Below the pieces are notes generated by a model. It saw nothing but the letters and a program-made list of their open reading frames with translations, was not told where the DNA came from and searched no databases. From the NCBI RefSeq assembly GCF_901709675.1, contig NC_051089.1, forward strand, positions 15,613,976-15,677,975: DNA of 64,000 bases, given 5' to 3'. This DNA is from Syngnathus acus (lineage: Eukaryota; Chordata; Actinopteri; Syngnathiformes; Syngnathidae). The translations under genes and the position numbers were made by a program. Shown one piece after another: positions 48,419-59,300 of this stretch (position 1 is the first letter of the stretch; each line of letters begins with the position of its first letter).

Positions 48419-51347
48419 ATGCCGCCAATTATCATCACTGTTCTCCTTCTGTCTGTTGCAGCCATTTCTCCGGTATGATCAGGTTTACGAATTTATAGAT
48501 TTTATATCATCTGATCAATGATCAATTGTAGGATTTTTCTGCTATTGCAGTTTCCAGGAAAATGTATACAAATGTGTGGTCTTAGTCTCTTCAAATTTTT
48601 TTTTGTGGTCCTCCTACTATAAAAATGATCAATTTACATGAAATGATTTGTCTTTTCACATGTGCACTGTTGTGAATTGGACACTTGAGAATGTGATTGT
48701 TTTTTTCCAGGTCTCAACAAAGAGCAACGGCAAAAAGGAAAAGGGTGTGTACAAATTATTACTATACAATTGGTTGTTCGAGTCTCAGTGTGAACAATAT
48801 GAAAATGTTCTAGTGCTTTTTTTGTGATTGTATTTGTCCTTATTTTTCCCAGATGAGTCCGTTTGTGGACAAATTGAAAAGGCAAATGCACATGTTAGAC
48901 CGGGTAAGTGATTTCCTTTGTCAATGAAATGTAATGTATGTACTGAAATCTTTCTCTTTGCATCATTCAGCTGAATGTCCGTTTATTCATGCAGGTTGTG
49001 GCAAAAAGACACTTTGAGCGAAATAACACAAACATTTTCCAAAATCCTATTTATGGGCAATAAAACTGACAGAAATACAATTGACTGTTTTCAGTTACGC
49101 AGTCAACCAAATATTGTAATGTATCACCATCTATATCTGGTCTATTTATGTCAATGCAGTGTATTAAAGTTAGAAAAACCGAAGTGGAAGAATTTAAGTG
49201 AAATGGATGTGAATAGGTTGCTAACCAATGAGTTTTAAATGTTAAACTTGTTTGCGACTTAATATTGCAAATAAAAATGCAAGGTCGATGTGAGGCTTTG
49301 TAAGGTTTAAATACTATATATGCACTCCAACATTTCAATCGAATTGGGTTTCTCATGTCGGGGGTATAACTTTTTTTTAACCGACAATGGACGGATAGAC
49401 CGTTGACAGAAGCCCTTTTTAATCATGAGGATGGTCCGGGAAGGAGGGACGATTATATTATGAATATGGACGGACAGTTTAGGACAGAAAAGTATCCAGG
49501 TTAGGGGACCAAGGATAGATGACGGACCGGCAAAATTTGGTAAAGTGTTCACCTCTGGAATATTGTCTACCTGTTGTGGAAACATTGACCTGACTGACTA
49601 AAGAAACTGTTCGACATGACAAATCACACTGTCTGAATCTCCGCTGTTTGTTATTCTACAGGCTTAAACCTGACATATGGGGACATTATGGGTGACATGA
49701 TCGATGACGATGGAATTTTGAGGAATGCTGTCCCCTGCACCAGCAGTAGCTGTAAATGGCCAAAATCTGGAAACAAAGTCAAAATCCCCTATGAAATCTC
49801 TGGCGCTTTTTGTAAGTCATCGTAACACAAAGGGTTGCATCCTATAAGTGTAACTTTGATCAATCAAACTTAGCAGTTCAATGTTCTGTGCCTGCAGCCA
49901 GACAACAAAAGAGACTTATAAAAAAAGCCCTACGTGAGTTCAGGAAAGGAGAGCGCACAACCTGCGTTCGCTTTGTCAAGAAGAGAGGAACGGATACAAA
50001 CTATCTATCCTTCATATCAGACTCGGGGTAAGAAATACAGTTCCTAAAACTCACATTTGTTTTTCCCATTGATTCACTCTTGTATGCACAAAAAAAGCAC
50101 CTCCATCTTTGAGTTGAAAGACTTTAGTACTGTTGTGGTTGTTTTCCAGTGTGAAATCATTTCTTATTTTTGAGTCAGTTGCTTGCTTGCAAATATTTCA
50201 CTTTAGTGTCATAAAATCACAGTGGGGCAACAATTTAGTAAAATTCTGTACAGATCTCTTACTTTCCATTTGGCTAAAAGTCAGCAAATCAATCAATCAA
50301 TCAGTGAGCTCATGATATCAATTGATTTTGTGTGCCAGGTGTTGGTCATACCTTGGTCAAATAGGTGGCAGACAGCCAATCTCCTTGCAGAGAAATGGTT
50401 GTGTGCGCAAAGACATTGTGCAACACGAGGTCCTCCATGCTCTTGGATTCCACCATGAGCAGTCCCGCTCTGACAGAGATGATCACGTCATCATTAAGTT
50501 TGAAAACGTCATATCAGGTCAGCTTGCCAACAGACTTTTTACAGAATTGGTACTGGACGTACATGAGAACATCTTGACTATGGTTCAAATTATTAATCTT
50601 CTTGGAAATGGCTGACGGCTAGTCCAAAGTGTATGCTACTTCCCACCGACTATAAGATGGGTGATGGATATTTTTTATCGGAATGGCATTCATATGATCA
50701 TATATGTAAATGTCCCGCCATCATCATTTTTATTGGGCAAATATATTTCATGATACTCCAAATATATACAACTGAAAACTAGTACACCATCTTACTGAAA
50801 GAAATTTGAATTAATTATGGCTTTTTCCCTGTATGCAGGAACGGAACGAAACTTTGAGATTGCAGATACAAACAACTTGGCCACCCCCTATGATTTTGAC
50901 TCTGTGATGCATTACAGCCCGTGAGTACATCTGTCCAACCATATGATCTATTTGAATGCAGATGTCCAACTGCTCAATGTTTCTGTTCTTTCTGCCCAAC
51001 TTGTTGTTTTCTAACGTGGAACTAAACATCCAAATTCTCAACAGGTGTTTTGTTCATATATAATCCATATGTTGTCGTCTGTTGTGGCAAATCTATTTAG
51101 AAAATATTTGAAAACATTAATGGTCATCCACAATGGGAAATTCCAGTTGACTTTCACCTAATTCTGCATTTTATGAATTAAAAAAATAATAGGTTATTTA
51201 ATTATTGTTTGTAGATTTGCCTTCTCCTCAAATGGTGAACCGACCATCGTTGCCAGAGATAGTTCTATAACTAATTTTGGCACCGCAACAGAGATGAGTG
51301 CCAGAGACTATGATCTTGTCAATCGTCTTTATGACTGCTGTGAGTAA
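48419..51347 (+). CDS. AST3: six-cysteine astacin metalloprotease
   Basis: Exons 48419-48472, 48711-48744, 48853-48903, 49662-49811, 49898-50027, 50339-50517, 50839-50920 and 51215-51347 give 270 residues. Signal peptide MPPIIITVLLLSVAAISP, propeptide switch TYGD, C6 pair in NAVPCTSSSC. The zinc site HEVLHALGFHHE (H169, E170, H173, H179) and Met-turn SVMHY (M223, Y225) are complete, so it is a predicted active secreted zinc peptidase. The propeptide carries an extra cysteine (ESVCGQ) absent from AST4, which could form a disulfide or an alternative latency contact. Its nearest relative is AST4, with introns nearly identical. Most exon differences change the protein. Start choice rests on the signal peptide and conservation with the other copies. 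Confidence 0.92.
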
Positions 51348-51617
51348 ACACTTTGTCTGATAATTTGTGAATCAGCATTTGCTCCAAAAACATACAAAAT
51401 ACACCAACATCTGCCTAACTGTATAATTTCGCCTGTTAATTGCTGTCTATTTTCCCTCTCACCATTAGAAACTTCAAGACAAACGGAGGATGTCCAGGTC
51501 TTGTTGAGGTCTCCGGTGGTGACAAAAAGAAGTACTTAAGCATATCATTTTAAATGTATTAACTGGTAATTAGTCATAACTTACAGTGATTTACATATAT
51601 TTGAATCCAAAAATAAA
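51348..51617 (+). other. AST3 3' region
   Basis: Potential terminal donor (TGCT|GTGAGTAAAC) and strong acceptor TTTTCCCTCTCACCATTAG ending 51468; AATAAA at 51612-51617. Confidence 0.55.
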
Positions 51618-51815
51618 TACATTATAAAGAGGTAAATGCGTGAGTTTTCCCTTTAAAAGATTCTCTCTAGAACAGGCCAATGGCTCATGAGGTAGGTGGA
51701 CTCCGGGTTGACACTTCACAGATGAGCTGACTGATTGATTTATTCGATGCAGTCAAAAAAATGAAAGAGCAAAGGACCACTCATTGCATGCCATTTTCTT
51801 CAGCATCTTTGGCTC

Positions 51816-52435
51816 CTTGGCAATTGAGGAAAGCAAGGACATCCCACCAAGGGTTTTTAATGGGTCGTGTAGTTCAACTTGTTTCAGCATCAAACAATCC
51901 ATGCAAAATTTGTTCCTCTGTTTTCTTTATATTGTCTTTTGTGTTACTTTGACGTCTTTATGTTTTGCATCCACTGTGATGTCCTACACCAATAGGATAA
52001 CTGAGGGCGGACCTCACCAGTGTATACATAAATAGGGTCAGAGTCTCAATAAAGTTCAGTGTACAATGCAACTCTTGACTCACTGTGAGCCTCTCCTGAC
52101 AACTAGTCACCTCAAATGACTCAAGTACGATGTGAGGCCGATAAGGATTGCCTGCCATTTGCCATGGAAGTGCACCTTCACAGACACCAGCTACACACCC
52201 ATTCCACTGAACATTCTCATGCTACCCCCCGCCTCCTCCACCAAAGTCGTCTGCTCGAGGCGTGCATACTCGCTCGTGGCGGTAACAGTGGCTCAATTGG
52301 CAGTAATTCAGGCTCGCAACACCATCAGGACGACACAATCAGTTCTTTTCTCAATTCTTTATATCTTGTATCCACTTTGACATCATGCATCAATTTCTGG
52401 CGTGCCCCTCCCTTCCTCCTTGCCAGGTGTGCTCC
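51816..52435. other. spacer between the duplication and the (CCAT)n tract
   Basis: No family match. An open frame at 52116-52601 is mostly spacer running into the repeat. Confidence 0.4.
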
Positions 52436-52615
52436 CATCCATCCATCCATCCATCCATCCATCCATCCATCCATCCATCCATCCATCCATCCATCCATCC
52501 ATCCATCCATCCATTTTATCTGCCGCTTGTCCCCACGGGGGTTGCGAGCGTGCTGGAGCCTATCCCAGCAGTCATCAGGCAGTAGGCGGGGGACACCCTG
52601 AACCGGTTGAGAGAG
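52436..52615. repeat. (CCAT)n microsatellite and dispersed-repeat tail
   Basis: About 19 CCAT units followed by GCAGTAGGCGGGGGACACCC, the inverse arrangement of 47600-47693. HPSI-repeat reading frames are artefacts of the tract. Confidence 0.9.
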
Positions 52616-52807
52616 GCAGTGTCGAATTTTGGAGATGCAGCGTGACATTACATCTCCCTAGAGCTAGTTTCTGCAGCTGGCGATTGGACCACCAAGATCC
52701 CCGCCATTGGCCAGTGCCCAGCTCACTACCCACCCAACTTCTTTAGGCCCTCCCAAAGGTGGTGAGCCCATAGAAAGGGGGGACCACATATCAGGATTGA
52801 GTTGAGC

Positions 52808-53150
52808 CAGGGCGACCAAATGCAGCTTGAACCAGGATTTATTGAAGGGAAGGGGGAAGGTGAACAAAGGAACCGGGAGAAAGAGGCTCACGGACAGCGA
52901 GCGGGAAACGGGATTCCCCTCGTACCAAGCGCCGACCAGGAAGAGGTTCTGACCGTGAGCCTACACACAAGACCCGGCGAAGACACAACCGGCGCGGACA
53001 CAAACGGGAAGAAACACCGACCGAGAGGAAACACGCGGACAGGGTTTAAATACATGAGGGAGCAGGTGACAGTCATTGCGGTAATGAAGGGGTGTGGCGG
53101 AGGGAAGTTGCTGGCTGAGCGTCCTCTGGCACGGGCGTTACACCACATTG
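52808..53150. repeat. dispersed repeat (CGACCAAATGCAGCTTG family)
   Basis: Second copy of the family at 47725, more diverged. Confidence 0.5.
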
Positions 53151-53383
53151 CTTTTTCGGGCTGTACCCAACTAGACGTCATGGGTTCAGGTCCAGCAACA
53201 ATGCGCTCGCCAACAGGCCCCACAAAAGGGACCCGTGTTCGAGCAAGGGAAATTTGATCAATTTATTGTACTCCTCATAAGAGGTCTTTTGAGCTGTGCC
53301 CGTTTACCATGGAGCATAAAGCCCCAGACAACTTGGCTCATAGGATCATTGGGACACGCAATCTACTAATTTTGACGTTTCTT

Positions 53384-53403
53384 TGGGGGGGGGGGGGGGG
53401 GGG
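53384..53403. repeat. poly-G run
   Basis: Around 20 consecutive G, a likely assembly-error or G-quadruplex site. Confidence 0.85.
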
Positions 53404-53974
53404 GCACTCAATATTTTAATGGATGTTTGGTACTACAACCCCAGACACAACATTTTTTTGTCACGTTTCAATTTAAGATAGCAGTTGTTACTCAACCACC
53501 TCGAAAAACCCTGGCCCGTATTAAAGGCAAACATTTCAAAAAGGTTGCCAGTGCATGATGTTAATTTTTTAATTGCCAATTATGCTCAATGGTACAAAAT
53601 AAATATAATAATTAGTCTTTCTTCCAAGACAAGTAAATTACACATCACGGTACAGCACCAAATTCCTTTCACCCCAGAGTACTAGTTATCGTTTTAGGTG
53701 TCGCACGGAAGAGAATGAATGAAATAAACAAAAATACGTTTTTTTTGCTAATACTTTTTAAATTTTGAATAAAAAACACATCGTTACATTGAATGAGAAT
53801 AAGTAAGGAACATTTGTGGGAATTCTATTGGTGAAATCTTGATGTCACGTGCAGGAATGGAGCAGGGCGACCAAATGCAGCTTGGACCAGGGTTTATTGA
53901 AGGAAAAGGGTGTTGGAGAAGAGGATGAGGGGGACAAACAAGCAGGAACAGGCAGGAACAAGCAGGGAAACACG

Positions 53975-54106
53975 TTGTGCCGCACAATTAACCATGGAAA
54001 CTTACATACAAGCACTTAGTTTGGCAGCTGGAATCTGTCAGACACACCTTACTTACAATGTATAAAAGGCAACCACCAAGTACCACAGGCATACCTGAAA
54101 ACACTG
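53975..54106 (+). promoter_or_regulatory. AST4 promoter and exon 1
   Basis: Nearly identical to the AST3 promoter, with TATAAA at 54061-54066 and the leader ending at donor 54106|GTAAGA. Confidence 0.75.
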
Positions 54107-54206
54107 GTAAGACAAGATTGCTCTACTTTTACTTGCTTTATCTTTCAATTCATCTCTCTCTGTCTGTTGATTTAATATATTTTCATTTTTAGAAAACAGC
54201 AACACC

Positions 54207-57200
54207 ATGCCGCCAATTGTCATCACTGTTCTCCTTCTGTCTGTTGCAGCCATTTCTCCGGTATGATCAGGTTTACGAACTTATAGATTTTATATCATCT
54301 GATCAATGACAGTAAAGACATGCATTTGATAATTTTACTGATATACATTTTTAAATAATTGGACATCATTATCAGTGACATGTTAACTATTTATAAGGAA
54401 AATATATATGTATTTTTCAGATATGTAATATCAAAATGTCTGAAGTCTTATGAAATAAGGTTTTGTGATTTGTAACATCTTCTCTGTGAAGAATTTAATG
54501 CCATTTTGCTTTTGTAGGATTTTTCTGCTATTGCAGTTTCCAGGAAAATGTATACAAATGTGTGGTCTTAGTCTCTTCAAAAAAATTTTTTTGTGGTCCT
54601 CCTACTATAAAAATGATCAATTTACATGAAATGATTTGTCTTTCCACATGTGCACTGTTGTGAATTGGACACTTGAGAATGTGATTGTTTTTTTCCAGGT
54701 CTCAACAAAGGGCAACGGCAAAAAGGAAACGGGTGTGTACAAATTATTACTATACAATTGGTTGTTCGAGTCTCAGTGTGAACAATATGAAAATGTTCTA
54801 GTGCATTTTTTTTGTGATTGTATTTGTCCTTATTTTTTCCAGAAGAGTCCGTTTCTGGAAAAATTGAAAAGGCAAATGCACATGTTAGACCGGGTAAGTG
54901 ATTTCTTTTGGCAATGAAATTCATGCAGATTGTGGCAAAAAGACACTTTGAGCGAAATAACACAAACATTTACCAAAATCCTATTTATGGGCAATAAAAC
55001 TGACAGAAATACAATTGACTGTTTTCAGTTACGCAGTCAACCAAACATTGTAATGTATCACCATCTATATCTGGTCTATTTATGTCAATGCAGTGTATTA
55101 AAGTTAGAAAAAAAGAAAAACCGAAGTGGAAGCATTTAAGTGAAATGGATGTGAATAGGTTGCTAACCAATGAGTTTTAAATGTTAAACTTAATATTGCA
55201 AATAAAAATACAAGGTCGATGTGAGGCTTTGTAAGGCTCTTTGGCCATAAGGTGTAAATACTATATATGCACTCCAACATTTCAATCGAATTGGGTTTCT
55301 CATGTCGGGGGTATAACTTTTTTTTAACCGACAATGGACGGATAGACCGCTGACAGAAGCCCTTTTTAATTATGAGGATGGACCGGGAAGGAGGGACGAT
55401 TATATTATGAATATGGACGGACAGTTTAGGACAGAAAAGTATCCGGGTTAGGGGACCAAGGATAGATGACGGACCGGCAAAATTTGGTAAAGTGTTCACC
55501 TCTGGAATATTGTCTACCTGTTGTGGAAACATTGACCTTATAACTGACTAAAGAAACTGTTCGACATGACAAATCACACTGTCTGAATCTCCGCTGTTTG
55601 TTATTCTACAGGCTTAAACCTGACATATGGGGACATTATGGGTGACATGATCGATGACGACGGAATTTTGAGGAATGCTGTCCCCTGCACCAGCAGTGGC
55701 TGTAAATGGCCAAAATCTGGAAACGAAGTCATAATTCCCTATGAAATCTCCAGAGCTTTTAGTAAGTCATCGTAACGCAAAGGGTTGCATACTATAAGTG
55801 TAACTTTGATCAATCAAATTTAGCAGTTCAATGTTCTGTGCCTGCAGCCAGACAACAAAAGAGACTTATAAAAAATGCCCTAAGTGAGTTCAGTAATGGA
55901 GAGCGCACAACCTGCGTTCGCTTTGTCAAGAAGAGAGGAAGGGATAGAAACTATCTATCCTTCATATCAGACTCGGGGTAAGAAATACAGTTACTAAAAC
56001 TCACATTTGTTTTTCCCATTGATTCAGCTTATGTGCACAAAAAAAGCACCTCCATCTTTGAGTTGAAAGACTTTAGAACTGTTGTGGTTGTTTTCTAGTG
56101 TGAAATCATTTCTTATTTTTGAGTCAGTTGCTTGCTTGCAAATATTTCACTTTAGTGTCATAAAATCACAGTGGGGCAACAATTTAGTAAAATTCTGTAC
56201 AGATCTCTTACTTTCCATTTGGCTAGAAGTCAGCAAATCAATCAATCAGTGAGCTCATGATATCAATTGATTTTGTGTGCCAGGTGTTGGTCATACCTTG
56301 GTCAAATAGGTGGCAGACAGCCAATCTCCTTGCAGAGAAATGGTTGTGTGTTCAAAGACATTGTACAACACGAGGTCCTTCATGCACTTGGATTCCACCA
56401 TGAGCAGGTCCGCTCTGACAGAGATGATCACGTCATCATTAAGTTTGAAAACATCATATCAGGTCAGCTTGCCAACAGACTTTTTACAGAATTGGTACTG
56501 GACGTACATGAGAACATATTGACAATGGTTCAAATTATTTATCTTCTTGGAAATGGCTGACGGCTAGTCCAAAGTGTATGCTACTTCCCACCGACTATAA
56601 GATGGGTGATGGATATTTTTTATCGGAATGGCATTCATATGATCATATATGTAAATGTCCCGCCATCATCATTTTTATTGGGCAAATATATTTCATGATA
56701 CTCCAAATATATACAACTGAAAACTAGTACACCATCTTCAGAGGCGTAGCCAAGCCGGGGCGAGCCGGGGCGGCGCCCCGGTTAGGACTCCCTGCGCCCC
56801 GGTTGGAAAAAAAAAAAAAAAAAAAAAAAAATCGAGCTTTTTCGATTCTTCATTTTCATGCCGTTCTTATCTTTCGGTCTTGCGCGAATGTGCTTGCGCT
56901 ATTCTATGTGCGCGATGTTATCCATTCACCGTTTGCCTCCCGGACGTTGTTTTAGCGATCAGCGAACGGCGTGGGTGATGTTCGATTTTTTTTCCTGTGG
57001 GCGTGCGCCCCTACTGGAAAAATTCCTGGCTACGCCTCTGACCATCTTACTGAAAGAAATTTGAATTAATTATGGCTTTTTCCCTGTATGCAGGAACGGA
57101 ACGAAACTTTGAGATTGCAGATACAAACAACTTGGCCACCCCCTATGATTTTGACTCTGTGATGCATTACAGCCCGTGAGTACATCTGTCCAACCATATG

Positions 57201-57610
57201 ATCTATTTGAATGCAGATGTCCAACTGCTCAATGTTTCTGTTCTTTCTGCCCAACTTGTTGTTTTCTAACGTGGAACTAAACATCCAAATTCTCAACAGG
57301 TGTTTTGTCCATATGTTCATATACAATCCATATGTTGTCGTCTGTTGTGGCAAATCTATTTAGAAAATATTTGAAAACATTAATGGTCATCCACAATGGG
57401 AAATTCCAGTTGACTTTCACCTAATTCTGCATTTTATGATTTAAAAAAATAATAGGTTATTTAATTATTGTTTGTAGACTTGCCTTCTCCTCAAATGGTG
57501 AACCGACCATCGTTGCCATAGATAGTTCTATAACTAATTTTGGCACCGCAACAGAGATGAGTGCCAGAGACTATGATCTTGTCAATCGTCTTTATGAGTG
57601 CTGTGAGTAA
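54207..57610 (+). CDS. AST4: six-cysteine astacin metalloprotease
   Basis: Exons 54207-54260, 54699-54732, 54843-54893, 55612-55761, 55848-55977, 56284-56462, 57094-57175 and 57478-57610 give 270 residues. Signal peptide MPPIVITVLLLSVAAISP, switch TYGD, C6 pair in NAVPCTSSGC, zinc site HEVLHALGFHHE, Met-turn SVMHY, terminal RLYECCE. All catalytic residues are present, so it is a predicted active secreted peptidase. Exon 8 is identical to AST3, whereas exon 6 differs at six codons, all amino-acid-changing. A 302-bp hAT MITE lies in intron 7 without touching splice sites. Confidence 0.92.
56739..57040. mobile_element. hAT MITE in AST4 intron 7
   Basis: Ends CAGAGGCGTAGCCA and TGGCTACGCCTCTG, with an exact 8-bp duplication ACCATCTT (56731-56738 and 57041-57048). 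AST3 has the uninterrupted site ACACCATCTTACTG. The interior includes a run of about 24 A. Confidence 0.97.
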
Positions 57611-57878
57611 ACACTTTGTCTGATAATTTGTGAATCAGCATTTGCTCCAAAAACATACAAAATACACGAACATCTGCCTAACTGTATAATTTCGCTTGTT
57701 GATTGCTGTCTATTTTCCCTCTCACCATTAGAAACTTCAAGACAAACGGAGGATGTCCAGGTCTTGTTGAGGTCTCCGGTGGTGACAAAAAGAAGTACTT
57801 AAGCATATCATTTTAAATGTATTAACTGGTAATTAGTCATAACTTAGTGATTTACATATATTTGAATCCAAAAATAAA
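57611..57878 (+). other. AST4 3' region
   Basis: Same possible terminal intron as AST3 (acceptor ending 57731) and AATAAA at 57873-57878. Confidence 0.55.
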
Positions 57879-58079
57879 TACATTATAAAGAGCTAAATGC
57901 GTGAGTTTTCCCTTGAAGAGATTCTCTCTAGAATAGGCCATTGGCTCATGAGGTAGGTGGACTCCGGGTTGACTATTCACAGATGAGCTGATTGATTGAT
58001 TTATTCGATGCAGTCAAAAAAATGAAAGACAAAGGATCACTCATTGCCTGCCATTTTCATCAGCATCTTTGACTCCTCC

Positions 58080-59300
58080 GGAGGTTGTTGTCTCTCATTC
58101 ACTCCTTCCTTTCGAGATGCTTCTTCTGCTCCTTTCATCACTGTATGTTGACTTCTTACGTGTCCATCATCTTGTCTTAGTCTCCGACGCGCACTTCTTC
58201 ACATGTGCGTACACACCCACAGAAGGAAGACAACAGAATGACATACGAAGTACACAAACATTATGCGCCAACATATAAGCAACAGAGACAACGCCCTGCC
58301 ACCGGCCCTCCACAATACAGACAAGAGCAGGAACCCTACAATCCCCCCACAATCAAATTTTAATATCGATTCAACAATCTTCAGGCAGCACCAGCAAAGA
58401 CAACATAATTCAGCCTAACGCAATTCACACAGTTCACACCCATTCAGCAGCACAGACAGCAATATTCAGCATAACAATTCTCCCAATTAACCTCAGGCGC
58501 CGGCGCCACGCACCCACAAACAGACATAAAGATGTATGGTAAAAACCATACACAAAGGCTGGAAAAACGCGTCAACCAATGAAAACACAAACTAAACCCA
58601 AAATCAATTCTCAAATGCCGGACAACGTGCAGCGGCTAAAGGTTTATGAATAGATTCTCAAATGCCGGACAACGTGCAGCGGCTAACAGTTTATAAACAG
58701 TTTCTCAAATGCCGGACAACGTGCAGCGGCTAAACGTTTATAAACAGTTTCTCAATATAACCCCGGAATCCTCATCTGAAGTTTTAGCACAACATAAAAG
58801 AAAATCTCGAATTCCTCATCGAGACTACAAAACACCACAATAACGCACAGTTCAACAAAGAAACAACACTCTCCACATACATTTTACCTTATCTCTACAA
58901 GGAAAATAAGTTAATGTACCTAAAATTCATTCAATTTACGATTTCCTAAATTTGGGGTCAGGAAAGACAATACCACTATGGTGCGGAGATCACAGTTTTT
59001 GAAGGAATTCTTACCTACTAAACGTCCTCCGGACCGCAGTACAAAACCTCTCCCTTTTCGCTCAACTGGACATCACGTCAGGGTCACCATCTGTTGCGTT
59101 TTGTTCAAGATGTCCGTTGTCGAGCAAGGAAAACAAAGATGTGGTGTAACAGTTGGATCTTTATTGGCAAGATCTTGGCGGTCAGTGCATGAGGAACTGC
59201 AGCAGACAAAACAACAACCCCCACTCTCCAGGTCAGAAGGTTTTATACTGTCCGTAAAAGGCGGGAAAGCAAAAGGATATCCAGTGCGTATACAAATAAA
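58080..59300 (-). mobile_element. LTR retrotransposon fragment (LTR plus start of internal region)
   Basis: On the minus strand an LTR (about 59300-59097, with TATAAAAC and AATAAAGA) ends in ACGCAACA. It is followed by TGGTGACCCTGACGTGATG, which resembles the primer-binding region of Ty3/Gypsy-type elements. The remaining internal DNA down to 58080 has no recognisable gag or pol. It directly abuts the end of duplication copy B. Confidence 0.6.
58609..58754. repeat. 47-bp tandem repeat, three copies
   Basis: TCTCAAATGCCGGACAACGT starts at 58609, 58656 and 58703, each followed by GCAGCGGCTAA and a TTTATRAA block. It lies within the retroelement leader. Confidence 0.9.

Larger units (their letters stand above)
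47301..51815 (+). repeat. segmental duplication, copy A (contains AST3)
   Basis: Homologous to 53557-58074 from the TTCTTCCAAGACAAGTAAAT block through the AST3 3' flank. Differences are a (GGAT)n-bearing repeat present only here (about 47583-47700), extra sequence near 47980-48185, and a deletion of about 170 bp in intron 2 relative to copy B. Confidence 0.85.
53557..58074 (+). repeat. segmental duplication, copy B (contains AST4)
   Basis: Partner of 47301-51815. Homology stops at 58074 (CAGCATCTTTGACTCC), where retroelement sequence begins. Copy B keeps intron 2 intact and carries the hAT MITE at 56739-57040. Confidence 0.85.

Noticed and set aside
52325-52746. Frames with HPSIHPS or MDGWMDGW repeats (also near 47611-47832)
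   Set aside because: Products of (CCAT)n/(GGAT)n tracts attached to a dispersed repeat.
58609-58754. Possible CRISPR-like array
   Set aside because: Direct tandem repeat without unique spacers, in a vertebrate genome.
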